From assembly GCF_004342175.1 (NCBI RefSeq), contig NZ_SMAO01000001.1, positions 558,001-622,000 on the forward strand: a stretch of 64,000 bases of DNA, given 5' to 3'. This DNA is from Thiobaca trueperi. Lineage in GTDB: Bacteria > Pseudomonadota > Gammaproteobacteria > Chromatiales > Chromatiaceae. Under the pieces are notes generated by a model. That model saw nothing but the letters and a program-made list of their open reading frames with translations, searched no databases and was not told the DNA's origin. The number at the start of each line of letters is the position of its first letter. The first letter of the stretch is position 1. Shown piece by piece: positions 9,738 to 18,734 of this stretch. The position numbers and the translations under genes are program-made.

Positions 9738-11117
9738 ATGAGCATCAAAGCCTATCGCACCGCCGTCGAGGCCCGGGGCGGCCTCCTGGTGGTCAAAGAC
9801 ACACCCGGTGTGGCCTTTGGCGACCGGGTCTGGATTCAGGATCATGCCGGACGGATCCGTAACGGGCAGGTCATCCGCGCGGCGGACAGCGAGGTCTTGA
9901 TTCTGATCTTCGAGGGCACCGACGACCTGGATCTGGACCACACCTGGGTTCGTTTTCTTGACGAGCCGATCGAGATCGCCCTGTCGCCGGAAATCCTCGG
10001 ACGCGAGTTCAACGGTCTGGGCGTGCCGCGCGACGGTCGCCCGCCAGTGCTGTCCAGTCTCCGGCGCCCGGTCAGCGGTTCGGCCATCAATCCGGCGGCG
10101 CGCACCTATCCGCGCGAGTTCATCCAGACCGGCATTTCCACCATTGATGGCCTGAATTCGCTGGTACGCGGACAGAAACTGCCGATCTTTTCCGGCTCGG
10201 GCCTGCCGCACAACCGGCTCGCCGCGCAGATCGTGCGTCAGGCCAGGCTGGTCGATCAGGACTCCAGCTTTTCGGTCGTCTTCGCCGCCATGGGCGTGTC
10301 CTATGCCGACGCCAAGTTCTTCCGCGATGAATTCACCAATTCGGGCGTGCTGCGCAATGTCGTCATGTTCGTCAATCTGGCCGACGATCCGCCGGTGGAA
10401 CGGCTCACCCTGCCGCGCACCGCGCTCACGGTCGCCGAATATCTGGCCTATGACCTCGATCGGCATGTCCTCGTGGTGCTGACCGACATGACCAACTATG
10501 CCGAGGCACTGCGCGAGGTGGCAACGGCCAAGGGCGATGTGCCGGCGCGCAAGGGCTATCCGGGTTATCTCTATTCGGATCTGGCCGAGATCTACGAACG
10601 CTGCGGGCGCATTCACAACCGTCATGGCTCCATCACCATGATGCCGGTGGTCTCGATGCCCTCCGACGACATCACGCACCCGATTCCGGACCTCACCGGC
10701 TATATCACCGAGGGCCAGATCGTGCTCTCGCGCGAGCTGCACAATCAGGGCATCTATCCGCCGGTGCATATCTCGCCGAGCCTGTCGCGCCTCATGAAGG
10801 ACGGGATCGGCAAGGACGATACCCGTGAGGATCATCCGCGTGTCGCCGCCCAACTCTATGCGCTCTATGCCCGCGCGCAGGAGACGCGCAATCTGGCGTC
10901 CATCATCGGCGCGGACGAACTCTCCGAGCGCGACCGGCGTTATCTGCGTTTCGCCGACGCCTTCGACCAGCGTTTCGTCGGTCAGGGCGAATCCGAAGAC
11001 CGCTCAATCGAAGCGACGCTGAATCTGGCCTGGGAGCTGATGAGCCTCTTCCCGCGCGATACCCTGACCCGCATGAAGGAAACGGATCTGGCCAAGTATT
11101 ATCATGAAAGCGACTGA
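9738..11117 (+). CDS. atpB: V-type ATP synthase subunit B
   Basis: 459 residues, non-catalytic nucleotide-binding subunit of the V1/A1 head. Seen are the beta-barrel start, the degenerate loop FSGSGLPHNRLAAQI typical of B (not a catalytic P-loop), AAMGVSYADAKFFRDEF, ADDPPVERLTLPR, LTDMTNYAEALREV and PDLTGYITEGQI. Start ATG at 9738 with GGAA upstream. Unusually, no A, C, E, F, I or K subunit gene lies in the window. Upstream is only 253 bp, then divergent uup. A YkgJ-like gene separates it from subunit D. The other subunits must be encoded elsewhere or this is a remnant. It would couple ATP to H+ or Na+ movement if assembled. Confidence 0.93.
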   Translation: MSIKAYRTAVEARGGLLVVKDTPGVAFGDRVWIQDHAGRIRNGQVIRAADSEVLILIFEGTDDLDLDHTWVRFLDEPIEIALSPEILGREFNGLGVPRDGRPPVLSSLRRPVSGSAINPAARTYPREFIQTGISTIDGLNSLVRGQKLPIFSGSGLPHNRLAAQIVRQARLVDQDSSFSVVFAAMGVSYADAKFFRDEFTNSGVLRNVVMFVNLADDPPVERLTLPRTALTVAEYLAYDLDRHVLVVLTDMTNYAEALREVATAKGDVPARKGYPGYLYSDLAEIYERCGRIHNRHGSITMMPVVSMPSDDITHPIPDLTGYITEGQIVLSRELHNQGIYPPVHISPSLSRLMKDGIGKDDTREDHPRVAAQLYALYARAQETRNLASIIGADELSERDRRYLRFADAFDQRFVGQGESEDRSIEATLNLAWELMSLFPRDTLTRMKETDLAKYYHESD

Positions 11118-11191
11118 TGCCGAGGTTTGCATCAACAATGCTGTTGAACCATCTATTGAACTTTGACTATTGGCCGGAATGATCCCGTCTC

Positions 11192-11497
11192 ATGCCTGAG
11201 CAAGCACCGATCAAGACGAATTCCCATCCCCCGCCTCCCGCAGTCACCTGCGACACCTGTGCCGCAGCCTGCTGTCGGCTGGAGGTGCTCTGTCTGACTG
11301 ACACCGGCGTGCCGCGCCGCTTCACCACGCGGGATGACTGGGGCGGCACCGTCATGGAACGGCTGGATGACGGCTGGTGCGCGGCGCTCGACCGCGACAC
11401 CCTGCTCTGCCGCATCTACGAACAGCGCCCGCTGGTCTGCCGCGAATTCGAGATGGGCGGGCCTGACTGTCTCGCTGAGCGTGAGGTATCAACCTGA
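11192..11497 (+). CDS. YkgJ-like Cys-cluster (putative zinc/iron-chelating) protein
   Basis: 101 residues with the YkgJ family pattern of Cys residues: CDTCAAACCRLEVLC near the start, then DGWCAALDRDTLLCRIYEQRPLVCREFEMGGPDC. The cysteines likely bind zinc or an Fe-S cluster; the family function is not established. It lies between V-ATPase genes B and D (74 bp after B, 24 bp before D, all same strand), which is unusual. Co-expression with the ATPase subunits is likely but a functional link is only inference. Confidence 0.82.
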   Translation: MPEQAPIKTNSHPPPPAVTCDTCAAACCRLEVLCLTDTGVPRRFTTRDDWGGTVMERLDDGWCAALDRDTLLCRIYEQRPLVCREFEMGGPDCLAEREVST

Positions 11498-11521
11498 ATC
11501 CGGGGAATCTGAACCGCAAAC

Positions 11522-12145
11522 ATGGCACAGCAACTCATCAAGGCCCCACCGACCAAGAACACCCTGCTCAAACTGAAGAAGCAGGAAAAATTCCTCACAG
11601 ACGGCCACGATCTGCTGGAGCGCAAACGCGAACTGCTCACCCGGCTGGTCTATGGGCGTATCGATGACTATCGCCGGCTGCGGGATGAGTCTGAACAGGC
11701 GCTGGCGATGGGCTATCGCTGTCTGCGCGTCAGCCATCTGCGCCTGGGCAGCCGGGGCATCCATCAGGCAGCGCTGGGCGCAAAGCCGGCACTCAAGGTC
11801 GATATTCTGCCCCGCCGCGCGCTGGGCGTGGAATATCCATCGGTAAACAGCGAGCGCATTCAATTGAACCCGTCCGGCCTGCTCGGCACTGACGCCAGTT
11901 TCGACACCACCCGTGACAGTCTGGCCAATGCCGCCGTCCTGCTGGCCCGTCTGGCCGAGGTCGAGATTGCGCTGCATCGTCTGCTGGAAGAACAGCGCAA
12001 AACGCAAAAACGGGTCAATGCGCTCAAGTACAACATCATCCCGCTCTACCGGCGCACCATCCATTTTATTCAGTCATCACTGGAGGAAGAGGAGCGCAAC
12101 ACCTTGTTTCAAATAAAATTATTGCGGGAGCAGGCGGAGGCTTAG
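11522..12145 (+). CDS. atpD: V-type ATP synthase subunit D
   Basis: 207 residues, central-stalk subunit that rotates inside the A3B3 head. The family pattern is clear: PPTKNTLLKLKKQEKFLTDGHDLLERKRELL at the start and a long C-terminal helix (LEEQRKTQKRVNALKYNIIPLYRRTIHFIQSSLEEEERNTLFQIKLL), so the protein is mostly coiled coil. GGGGAA lies upstream of the ATG. It is the last gene of the B-YkgJ-D group. The remaining stalk and membrane subunits are not nearby. Confidence 0.93.
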   Translation: MAQQLIKAPPTKNTLLKLKKQEKFLTDGHDLLERKRELLTRLVYGRIDDYRRLRDESEQALAMGYRCLRVSHLRLGSRGIHQAALGAKPALKVDILPRRALGVEYPSVNSERIQLNPSGLLGTDASFDTTRDSLANAAVLLARLAEVEIALHRLLEEQRKTQKRVNALKYNIIPLYRRTIHFIQSSLEEEERNTLFQIKLLREQAEA

Positions 12146-12310
12146 AGAGCTGCCGACCATGGCAGGGCAAATGAGTCAAACAGGGAACTTTTTATCATTC
12201 AAGCACCACTCTGCCGCTTTTCAGGCTTGGCGGAGGTGCGGTCAAGAAGGTATCTTGGGCGACAGATCCCTCGTCGAAACGGTCTCCACAGCTCAACACA
12301 GGCTCCGCTC

Positions 12311-13708
12311 ATGCCCTCAGCGCGAATATTTCTCATCGGTCTCGTCATCCTGTTTGCACCCTTTGCCGCCTTTGCAGCGAATCCATCCGCATCCATCGAT
12401 CTGACCGATCACACCGTCGGCTATATCGCACTGCTCATCTTCGCTCTGGCTTACGCCCTGGTCATGGCGGAAGAATTTCTGCACCTGCGAAAATCCAAGC
12501 CGGTCATCATCGCCGCTGGCGTCATCTGGTGTCTGATCGCCTACGTTTACATGGAGCAGGGCGAGCCGCATCTGGCCGGCGAGGCGGTGCGTCACAACCT
12601 GCTCGAATACGCCGAGCTCATGCTCTTCCTGCTGGTGGCCATGACCTACATCAACGCCATGCAGGAGCGACAGGTCTTCGATGCGCTGCGCGCCTGGCTG
12701 ATTCGCAGAGGTTTCGGCTTCCGCACACTCTTCTGGCTGACCGGCGGACTCGCCTTCATGATCTCGCCGGTCGCGGACAATCTGACCACGGCCCTGCTGA
12801 TGTGCGCAGTGGTGATGGCGGTCGGTGGCGACAATAAACGCTTCGTCGTTCTGGCCTGCATCAATATCGTCGTCGCAGCCAATGCCGGTGGCGCCTTCAG
12901 TCCCTTTGGCGACATCACGACCCTGATGGTCTGGCAGAAGGGCATCCTCGATTTCTTCGTATTCTTCAAGCTCTTCATTCCCTCGCTGGTCAATTTCCTG
13001 GTGCCGGCGCTGCTCATGCACTTTGCCGTCCCCAACCTTAAACCAGAGGCGGCCTCGGCGGACGCCTATATGCGGCGGGGCGCGCGGCGGATCATCCTGC
13101 TCTTTCTGCTGACCATTGTCACCGCCGTGAGCTTCCATAATTTCCTGCATCTGCCGCCTGTGATCGGGATGCTGACCGGTCTCGGCTATCTGCAATTCTT
13201 CGGGTTCTATCTGCGCGCCAGCCATGATCGCTGGCAGCAGCGCAACGGTGATCGCGCCGCACTGGTGGGGGACATGACGCCCTTCGATGTCTTCAACAAG
13301 GTCGCACGGGCCGAGTGGGACACCCTGCTGTTTTTCTATGGGGTCGTGCTCTGCGTCGGCGGTCTGGGGCAGATCGGCTATCTCGCGATGGCATCCGATG
13401 TCATGTATAACCAATGGGGACCGACGACCGCCAACATTGCCGTGGGTCTCCTCTCGGCCATCGTCGATAACATCCCGGTCATGTTCGCCGTACTGACCAT
13501 GAACCCGCAGATGGACGAAACCCAGTGGCTGCTGGTCACGCTCACCGCTGGCGTCGGCGGCTCGCTGCTCTCCATCGGTTCGGCAGCCGGTGTCGCGCTC
13601 ATGGGTCAGGCGCGTGGGGTCTACACCTTCTTCGCGCACCTGGAATGGACGCCCGCAATTGCCTTGGGCTACATCGCAAGCATCGCGGTGCATCTTATCC
13701 TCAATTAG
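12311..13708 (+). CDS. nhaD: Na+/H+ antiporter NhaD
   Basis: 465 residues with a signal-like hydrophobic N-terminus followed by about 12 membrane helices, an ion-transporter-superfamily protein. Diagnostic stretches are MISPVADNLTTALLM, AANAGGAFSPFGDITTLMVW, and the late AIVDNIPVMFAVLTM and GGSLLSIGSAAGVALMG. It exchanges cytoplasmic Na+ (or Li+) for H+ in halophilic or marine bacteria. Start ATG at 12311 was chosen because it begins the hydrophobic segment; the frame is open to 12227. The ribosome binding site is weak. Its neighbour on the opposite strand is an Mrp-type antiporter operon, so two different Na+/H+ systems sit side by side. Confidence 0.93.
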   Translation: MPSARIFLIGLVILFAPFAAFAANPSASIDLTDHTVGYIALLIFALAYALVMAEEFLHLRKSKPVIIAAGVIWCLIAYVYMEQGEPHLAGEAVRHNLLEYAELMLFLLVAMTYINAMQERQVFDALRAWLIRRGFGFRTLFWLTGGLAFMISPVADNLTTALLMCAVVMAVGGDNKRFVVLACINIVVAANAGGAFSPFGDITTLMVWQKGILDFFVFFKLFIPSLVNFLVPALLMHFAVPNLKPEAASADAYMRRGARRIILLFLLTIVTAVSFHNFLHLPPVIGMLTGLGYLQFFGFYLRASHDRWQQRNGDRAALVGDMTPFDVFNKVARAEWDTLLFFYGVVLCVGGLGQIGYLAMASDVMYNQWGPTTANIAVGLLSAIVDNIPVMFAVLTMNPQMDETQWLLVTLTAGVGGSLLSIGSAAGVALMGQARGVYTFFAHLEWTPAIALGYIASIAVHLILN

Positions 13709-13761
13709 AGCATTTTCACGGCGGCTCGATGCGTGCCGACTTGATCACAGAAATCATGTGT

Positions 13762-15402
13762 TCAGGGTCTCGTCAGCATCGGCAGCCACAGCACCAGGGT
13801 CAGGATCAGCAGGGACAAACCGGCCACGGGCCACTGACGCAGCCAGGTTTCCGTCCGCTCCAGCATCTCGCCCACGGCATTCGCCCAGCGCGGGGAGCCG
13901 GTAAAGAGCGCCAGCAGATCGCCCTCGGGCACGCGCGGCAGGCGCGCACCCCAGCGTTGCAGAGCGAGGGCCAGCACCCCACCGGCCAGAATCGGCCAGA
14001 GTCCGGACCAGAGCAGAGACCGGTCGGTCATCACTGACCAGGGACTAAGTCCGGCAAGCGGCGCCAGCGTCCAGGGGAGCAGCAGCGCGGCGAGAAAGAG
14101 CAGCCACCAGGGCCAGACGAGTCCGGCTGCGGCCCTCGCGCCGGGATCCGGCGAGGCGCTCGCCGCCGCTCGATACAGAAAATGGATCATCAGAAGTGTG
14201 GAGCCGGCTGCCGCAAGGCTGGCGAGCAGCCCGACCAGCCCGGATCCGAGCACCGGCTTGGCGGCGAGCTTGGCGAGAAAACCGCCGGTCGGCGGCAGAC
14301 CGGCGAACCCCAGGGCCAGGATCGCGGCTGGCACCAGCACCGGCCACAGCCGCCGCCGGGCGGTCGCAGCGAACACGCCGACAGCCAGAAAGAGCGCGCC
14401 CTTGGCGAGCAGGTGATGGGCGGCATAGACCGTCCCTGCCGTCACCGCCTCGCGGTCGCCGACGGCCAGACCCATGCCGAGGATGGCTGCGACCAGACCC
14501 ATCTGACTGGCGGTCGAATAGGCGAGGACTGTCTTCGGATTGGACTGGACGATGCCCATTGCCACGGCATAAAAGGCGGTGACCAGACCGATGCCCGTCA
14601 GCGCCGCGCCCCACCAGTCGAGTCCGGCGTCCCAGGGCAGAAAGCGGATCAAGCCAATGATGCCCGCCTTGACGATGACGCCGCTCAAAACCGCCGAGGC
14701 CGGCATCGGGGCCGCCGGATGGGCGACCGGCAGCCAGACATGCAGCGGCGCCAGACCGGCCTTGAGGCCGAAGCCCGCGATCAGCAGGGCCAGCGTTGCG
14801 GCGAGCCAGGGCGATTCGGGCAGTGTCGCCACGACCGTATCGATGGCGAGACTGGCGCCAGGACTGGCGACGTCCAGCAGGACGAAGGCCAGCAACAGCA
14901 AGACCTCGCCCACCACCGCCAGCAGCAGATAGATGACGCCGGCCCGCCGCGCGCCGGGCGTGTCATCGTGCGCGACCAGCCCCCAGGCCGCCAGACTGAC
15001 CAGCGCGAAGGTCAGATAGAAGCTCAGGAGATCGGCGGCGACGAAGACGCCCAGGCTGCCGGTCAGGGTCAGCAGCCAGAAGATGGCGAAACGTCCGCCG
15101 TGCGGCTTGCCGCGCAGATAGGTCGCGGCATAGGCGCCGGCTGCGCTCCACAGCAATGCGGCGACCCCGAGCAGGATGGCCCCCGGCTGGTCAAGGCTCA
15201 GCCCGATCTGGCGGCCTGGATCCAGCATCAGCGCTGGCATCGCGTCTGCGTCCAGGAGTGCGACGAGGGCGACCGCCAGGGCGGGCAGCGGCGCCAGGAC
15301 CAGCAGCGACAGCATCCGCTCGCGCGCCGGACGCCACAGACAGGCCAGGAGCAACGCAACCGGCGTCGCCAGGGCGAGGGCAAAGAGTAGGTTGAAGTTC
15401 AT
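13762..15402 (-). CDS. Second MrpD/NuoL-like proton-conducting membrane subunit
   Basis: 546 residues with about 14 membrane helices of the proton_antipo_M family. The conserved region includes GLAPLHVWLPVAHPAAPMPASAVLSGVIVKAGIIGLIRF and NPKTVLAYSTASQMG, with Lys residues buried as in MrpA/MrpD and NuoL/M/N. It is the last gene of the Mrp-type operon, separated from mrpD by a 181-bp palindromic repeat. It may take the place of the MrpA N-terminal half, since no canonical MrpA is present. ATG at 15402 (MNFNLLF). Other possible names are a hydrogenase-4 subunit B or MbhH-like subunit; a Na+/H+ antiporter role is the best inference. Confidence 0.8.
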   Translation of the reverse strand: MNFNLLFALALATPVALLLACLWRPARERMLSLLVLAPLPALAVALVALLDADAMPALMLDPGRQIGLSLDQPGAILLGVAALLWSAAGAYAATYLRGKPHGGRFAIFWLLTLTGSLGVFVAADLLSFYLTFALVSLAAWGLVAHDDTPGARRAGVIYLLLAVVGEVLLLLAFVLLDVASPGASLAIDTVVATLPESPWLAATLALLIAGFGLKAGLAPLHVWLPVAHPAAPMPASAVLSGVIVKAGIIGLIRFLPWDAGLDWWGAALTGIGLVTAFYAVAMGIVQSNPKTVLAYSTASQMGLVAAILGMGLAVGDREAVTAGTVYAAHHLLAKGALFLAVGVFAATARRRLWPVLVPAAILALGFAGLPPTGGFLAKLAAKPVLGSGLVGLLASLAAAGSTLLMIHFLYRAAASASPDPGARAAAGLVWPWWLLFLAALLLPWTLAPLAGLSPWSVMTDRSLLWSGLWPILAGGVLALALQRWGARLPRVPEGDLLALFTGSPRWANAVGEMLERTETWLRQWPVAGLSLLILTLVLWLPMLTRP

Positions 15403-15404
15403 TA

Positions 15405-15585
15405 GGGGATTTCCGGAAAAGTTCGTACCCGCCCGAAACGCCGTCAATGGACAGGATTAACAGGATAATTCAAGATTAAAATGATTAAAAACAATTACTT
15501 AAAAATCCTGTCCATCCTGGAAAATCCTGTTAATCCTGTCCATTCGAGGCGCGTAATCAGGTATGGATTTTTCAGGAAATCACTT
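15405..15585. repeat. Dispersed palindromic repeat, family 1 (full-length copy with terminal inverted repeats)
   Basis: An almost complete inverted repeat. Both ends read inward as G(A/G)TTTCC(G/T)GAAAA followed by TACC, then after about 18 bp AATGGACAGGATTAACAGGAT. The centre is AT-rich. The right terminus overlaps the mrpD stop codon (TTAAAGTGATTTCC on the minus strand). The copy at 62664 has the same ends. It has no coding capacity, so it is MITE-like or REP-like. Confidence 0.85.
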
Positions 15586-17141
15586 TAAGGCAGACCGACC
15601 CCGATCCCGCTGACATCGCGGCCGATCTGGATCAGCGAGAAGGAGGACAGCGGCACCAGTCCGAGCAGGACTGAGATCAGCGCCAGCCCCAGCACCACCC
15701 ATTCGCGCGAGCGATCCACCGGCTTGACCAGCACGGGAGACGGACCCTGGGTGGACAGCGCCGTGGCCAGCACACGATAGAGATAGGCGCCGGTGAGCAG
15801 TCCGCCCGCGAGGATGACCAGCATCCACCACCATTGACCGCATTGCATGGCCGCCAACAGCAGCAGCCATTTCGCCATGAAACCGCCGCTCGGCGGCAGT
15901 CCCATCAGCGACATCCCGGCGATCCCGAAGGCGAAGAGGGTCATCGGCAGGGCGCGCCCGATGCCGCCTAAATCCCGAATCCGGTCGTGACCGAGCGAGG
16001 CGGCGATCAGTCCCGCCGCCATGAACATGGCGGCCTTGGCGCAGGCGTGCGAGACCAGTTGCAGCGCGCCGCCGGTCCAGGCGCCCGGCGCGTTGCGCAG
16101 TTCCGCGAGCGGCGCGGTCTCGGGGCTCGCGACCAGCGGAAAGATCAGAAAGAGATAGCCGATCTGGGCGATGGTCGAATAGGCGATGAGCATCTTGAGC
16201 CGCGCCTGCCGCAGCGCCAGCACACCGCCGAAGAGGATCGCCGCCGCACCAAGCGCGGCGAGAACCTGCGCCGCCATCTGCGCCAGCAGTTCGGGCATCA
16301 CATCGAACCAGATCCGCAGGATCAGAAAGAAGGACGCCTTGACCGCCAGCGCGGAGAGCAATGCGCTCGCCGCCGCCGGGGCGCCGGCATGAGCGGGCGG
16401 CAACCAGAGATGCACCGGGAAGAGCGCGGTCTTGGCGAGCAGTCCGGCGGTCATCAGCGCGGCGGCGATCAGGGCCGCCGGTTCCAGCGGGTCGCCGCCG
16501 ATGCGCGCGGCAAGCTGGCCGATGTCGAGAGTGCCATAGGCGCCGTAGAGCAGCGCCGCCCCGAGCAGATAGAGGACCGAACCCAGCAGTGCAAAGACCA
16601 GATAGCGCAGCGCCGCTGCCAGCGTCTGCGCGCGTCCGTCCAGGCAGACCAGCGGAATCGCGGCGAAGGTCAGCAGCTCCAGCGCGACATAGAGATTGAA
16701 CAGATCCTCGCCCAGAAAGACCGCGTTCAGCGCCGCCCAGAGCGCAAGCAGCAGGGTCCAGAAGGCAAACGGCGCGCGGCTCTCGGTCGTTCCCGGCGGC
16801 ACCTGGAAATCGGCCCGCGCGAAGAGTCCGACGGCGACCATCACCACGGCAGTGGTCAGCAGCATGATGGCCGAGAGTCCGTCCGCCCGCAGCGCCACGC
16901 CGAGCGGCGGCGCCCAGCCGCCCAGATCGGTGTGGAGCGGCGCATCGCCGTGCAGGACCGCCGCGGCGATGGCGACCGCGACCGCGAGTCCGATAGGCAG
17001 GGTCGCCAGCGCGATGCGTTCGGCGTGACGCCCGCCGAGCACGAAGGCGAGCATCAGGCTCGCGACCGGCAGTATCAGCGCCAGGACAAGCAGCCTGTCA
17101 CCCCCGGCGACGAGATTGGAGAGCATGGCCGAAATCTCCAT
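15585..17141 (-). CDS. mrpD: Mrp-type Na+/H+ antiporter subunit D
   Basis: 518 residues with about 14 membrane helices, NuoN/MrpD type. Seen are LTFAAIPLVCLDGRAQTLAAALRYLVFALLGS, AKTALFPVHLWLPPAHAGAPAAASALLSALAVKASFFLILRI and YSTIAQIGYLFL, the conserved antiporter core. Its ATG overlaps the mrpC stop as TGATG, so translation is coupled. It is one of the ion-translocating subunits of the multi-subunit MRP complex in the inner membrane, expelling Na+ in exchange for protons. The stop codon lies inside the terminus of a repeat element. Confidence 0.92.
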   Translation of the reverse strand: MEISAMLSNLVAGGDRLLVLALILPVASLMLAFVLGGRHAERIALATLPIGLAVAVAIAAAVLHGDAPLHTDLGGWAPPLGVALRADGLSAIMLLTTAVVMVAVGLFARADFQVPPGTTESRAPFAFWTLLLALWAALNAVFLGEDLFNLYVALELLTFAAIPLVCLDGRAQTLAAALRYLVFALLGSVLYLLGAALLYGAYGTLDIGQLAARIGGDPLEPAALIAAALMTAGLLAKTALFPVHLWLPPAHAGAPAAASALLSALAVKASFFLILRIWFDVMPELLAQMAAQVLAALGAAAILFGGVLALRQARLKMLIAYSTIAQIGYLFLIFPLVASPETAPLAELRNAPGAWTGGALQLVSHACAKAAMFMAAGLIAASLGHDRIRDLGGIGRALPMTLFAFGIAGMSLMGLPPSGGFMAKWLLLLAAMQCGQWWWMLVILAGGLLTGAYLYRVLATALSTQGPSPVLVKPVDRSREWVVLGLALISVLLGLVPLSSFSLIQIGRDVSGIGVGLP

Positions 17142-17467
17142 CAGCGGTCAGATCTCTCGTCTTCATCCCAATCGTCACGACCGGTTTCCTGGAGCAGACG
17201 CCGCAGCAGGGCGACCGCCAGCGCCGTGGCGGCGAAGGCGACCACCAGCCCGGTGATGATGAGCGCCTGGGGCACCGGATCGCTGCCGGTCCCGGCGATC
17301 ACGCCGCCACCGCGTCGGGCAATGACGCCGAACAGCAGAAAGACCCCGCTGCCGAGCAGATTGAAGGCGATGATCCGGCGCAGCGCGCCCGGCAGAACGA
17401 TCAGACCATAGAGCCCCAGACCGACCAGGGCCGCACCGCAGAGTCCGAAGAGGGTCACGCTGCTCAT
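17141..17467 (-). CDS. mrpC: Mrp-type antiporter subunit C (NuoK-like)
   Basis: 108 residues with three membrane helices, homologous to NuoK. Diagnostic: GLYGLIVLPGALRRIIAFNLLGSGVFLLFGVIA and DPVPQALIITGLVVAFAATALAVALL. The acidic C-terminal tail (DDWDEDERSD) is cytoplasmic by prediction. Overlaps by 4 bp with the preceding gene and shares TGATG with mrpD, so it is tightly coupled in the operon. Confidence 0.92.
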   Translation of the reverse strand: MSSVTLFGLCGAALVGLGLYGLIVLPGALRRIIAFNLLGSGVFLLFGVIARRGGGVIAGTGSDPVPQALIITGLVVAFAATALAVALLRRLLQETGRDDWDEDERSDR

Positions 17468-18420
17468 GGCTGACGCTCCGCTGCGGACGGGTGTTCAGGT
17501 GGACCGGCCAGCAGGAGACCCAGTGCCGCCGCGATGGACAGGGTGAGCGCCGCCTCGATGACGAGGATCAGCGGCTTGGCATAGGCGACCGGATAGGCCA
17601 AAAATGCTCCGGCGAGCCAGATCCCCGCGATCCCAACCGTCAGAAAGAGCGCAGGTCCGGCCACCAGCATCAGACGCAGCCAGCGACGACTGACCGCAGG
17701 CGGTCGGGCCAGTCCGGCGATCATCGCGAGCACCCACATCGCCGCCAGCACCGCACCGCCCTGAAAGGCACCGCCGGGCGCAGTGGCGCCGGTCCAGAAC
17801 AGATGGATGCCGACCAGAATGCCAATCGGGGGCAGCAGTTGGGCCAGCAGGGTCAGGGCGCTGCCCAGCGGCGCGGGGCGCAGCCAGCCCGGACGCTCGC
17901 CCCAGCCGTCTTTGGGCGCGAGCGACCAGACGCCGATGATGGCGAAGACCAGCACCACGGATTCAAGCAGGGTGTCGATGGCGCGGAAGGCGATGAGCAC
18001 GCCGGTCACCGGATTGCCGAGCCCGGTCGCCGGGAGATTGGCCGCGACGGACGGGGCCAGGGTCGGCGCGGGATCGGGCAGGAGCAGCACCACCGCAGCC
18101 AGACCGCCGGCGACCGCCGCGCTCAGAAAGCCGGCCAAGAGCCGTGTCCCCAGTCCGGTCGGTGGTCTGGTCAGCCGCGCGGATCGCGGCAGACGTGTGG
18201 CGACACCGAGCAGCAGCAGGCCGGTCAGCCCGCTTCCGATCGCCGCCTCGGTCAGGGCCACATCCACGGCCGCGAGACGCACCCAGACCAGCGCGACCAG
18301 CAGACCGTAAGCGATATAGCCGACCACTGCGCCATTGTTCGAGCGGGCGGCGACGGTCCAGACGCCCAGGCCCAGGATCAGCAGCGTCAGACCCAGATCG
18401 ACGATCAGGGCAGCGCTCAT
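17464..18420 (-). CDS. mrpB: Fused DUF4040/MrpB-like antiporter subunit
   Basis: 318 residues made of two parts. Residues 1-90 resemble the DUF4040/MbhD-like domain normally found at the end of MrpA (IAYGLLVALVWVRLAAVDVALTEAAIGSGLTGLLLL). Residues 100-310 are MrpB-like (GLGNPVTGVLIAFRAIDTLLESVVLVFAIIG, PPIGILVGIHLFWTGATAPGGAFQGGAVLAA). This places the MrpA C-terminal module on the MrpB polypeptide, an arrangement seen in Mbh/Mrp-like groups lacking full MrpA. Overlaps both neighbours by 4 bp. About nine membrane helices. Confidence 0.85.
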   Translation of the reverse strand: MSAALIVDLGLTLLILGLGVWTVAARSNNGAVVGYIAYGLLVALVWVRLAAVDVALTEAAIGSGLTGLLLLGVATRLPRSARLTRPPTGLGTRLLAGFLSAAVAGGLAAVVLLLPDPAPTLAPSVAANLPATGLGNPVTGVLIAFRAIDTLLESVVLVFAIIGVWSLAPKDGWGERPGWLRPAPLGSALTLLAQLLPPIGILVGIHLFWTGATAPGGAFQGGAVLAAMWVLAMIAGLARPPAVSRRWLRLMLVAGPALFLTVGIAGIWLAGAFLAYPVAYAKPLILVIEAALTLSIAAALGLLLAGPPEHPSAAERQP

Positions 18421-18734
18421 CGGGGCGGCTCCAGGTCAGTGGATCCATTCCAGGCGTCGGATCGCGCGGCCTTCGCCATGAGCTGGCCGACCGTGGCCCC
18501 GGCGAGGAGCACGACCAGCCAGACCGCAATCAGCTTGAGTCCGCCGACAGGCCAATCGACCTGCGGCAGCAGACCCAGCACGATCAGACCCAGCCCAAGG
18601 TTGTCCGCCTTGGTCAGTGCGTGCAGACGGGTCAGGGTATCGGGGAAGCGCAGCAGTCCGACCGTGCCAGCGAGAAAAAAGATCGCGCCCAGCGAGATCG
18701 CGATCAGGGTGAAGAGCGTCAGGGCAAGCGTCAT
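18417..18734 (-). CDS. mrpG: Mrp-type antiporter subunit G
   Basis: 105 residues with three membrane helices. The MnhG/PhaG pattern is intact: AIFFLAGTVGLLRFPDTLTRLHALTKADNLGLGLIVLGLL. The tail is charged. It overlaps the next gene (DUF4040/mrpB) and mrpF by 4 bp each (ATGA type). A small structural subunit of the MRP complex; its individual role is not well defined in the family. Confidence 0.92.
   Translation of the reverse strand: MTLALTLFTLIAISLGAIFFLAGTVGLLRFPDTLTRLHALTKADNLGLGLIVLGLLPQVDWPVGGLKLIAVWLVVLLAGATVGQLMAKAARSDAWNGSTDLEPPR

Noticed and set aside
9738-11117. F-type ATPase beta or flagellar FliI assignment
   Set aside because: The loop FSGSGLPHNRLAAQI lacks the catalytic P-loop of beta/FliI and the sequence matches V-type B; subunit D nearby supports this.
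12317-13693. Long minus-strand frame opposite nhaD, and similar long antisense frames at 14182-15390, 15987-17411, 17491-18861, 21049-23238, 28978-30702, 34534-36270 and 49566-52424
   Set aside because: All lie opposite clear genes with recognised motifs; they encode His/Gln/Arg/Asp-rich low-complexity sequences without motifs, as expected for antisense of GC-rich coding DNA.
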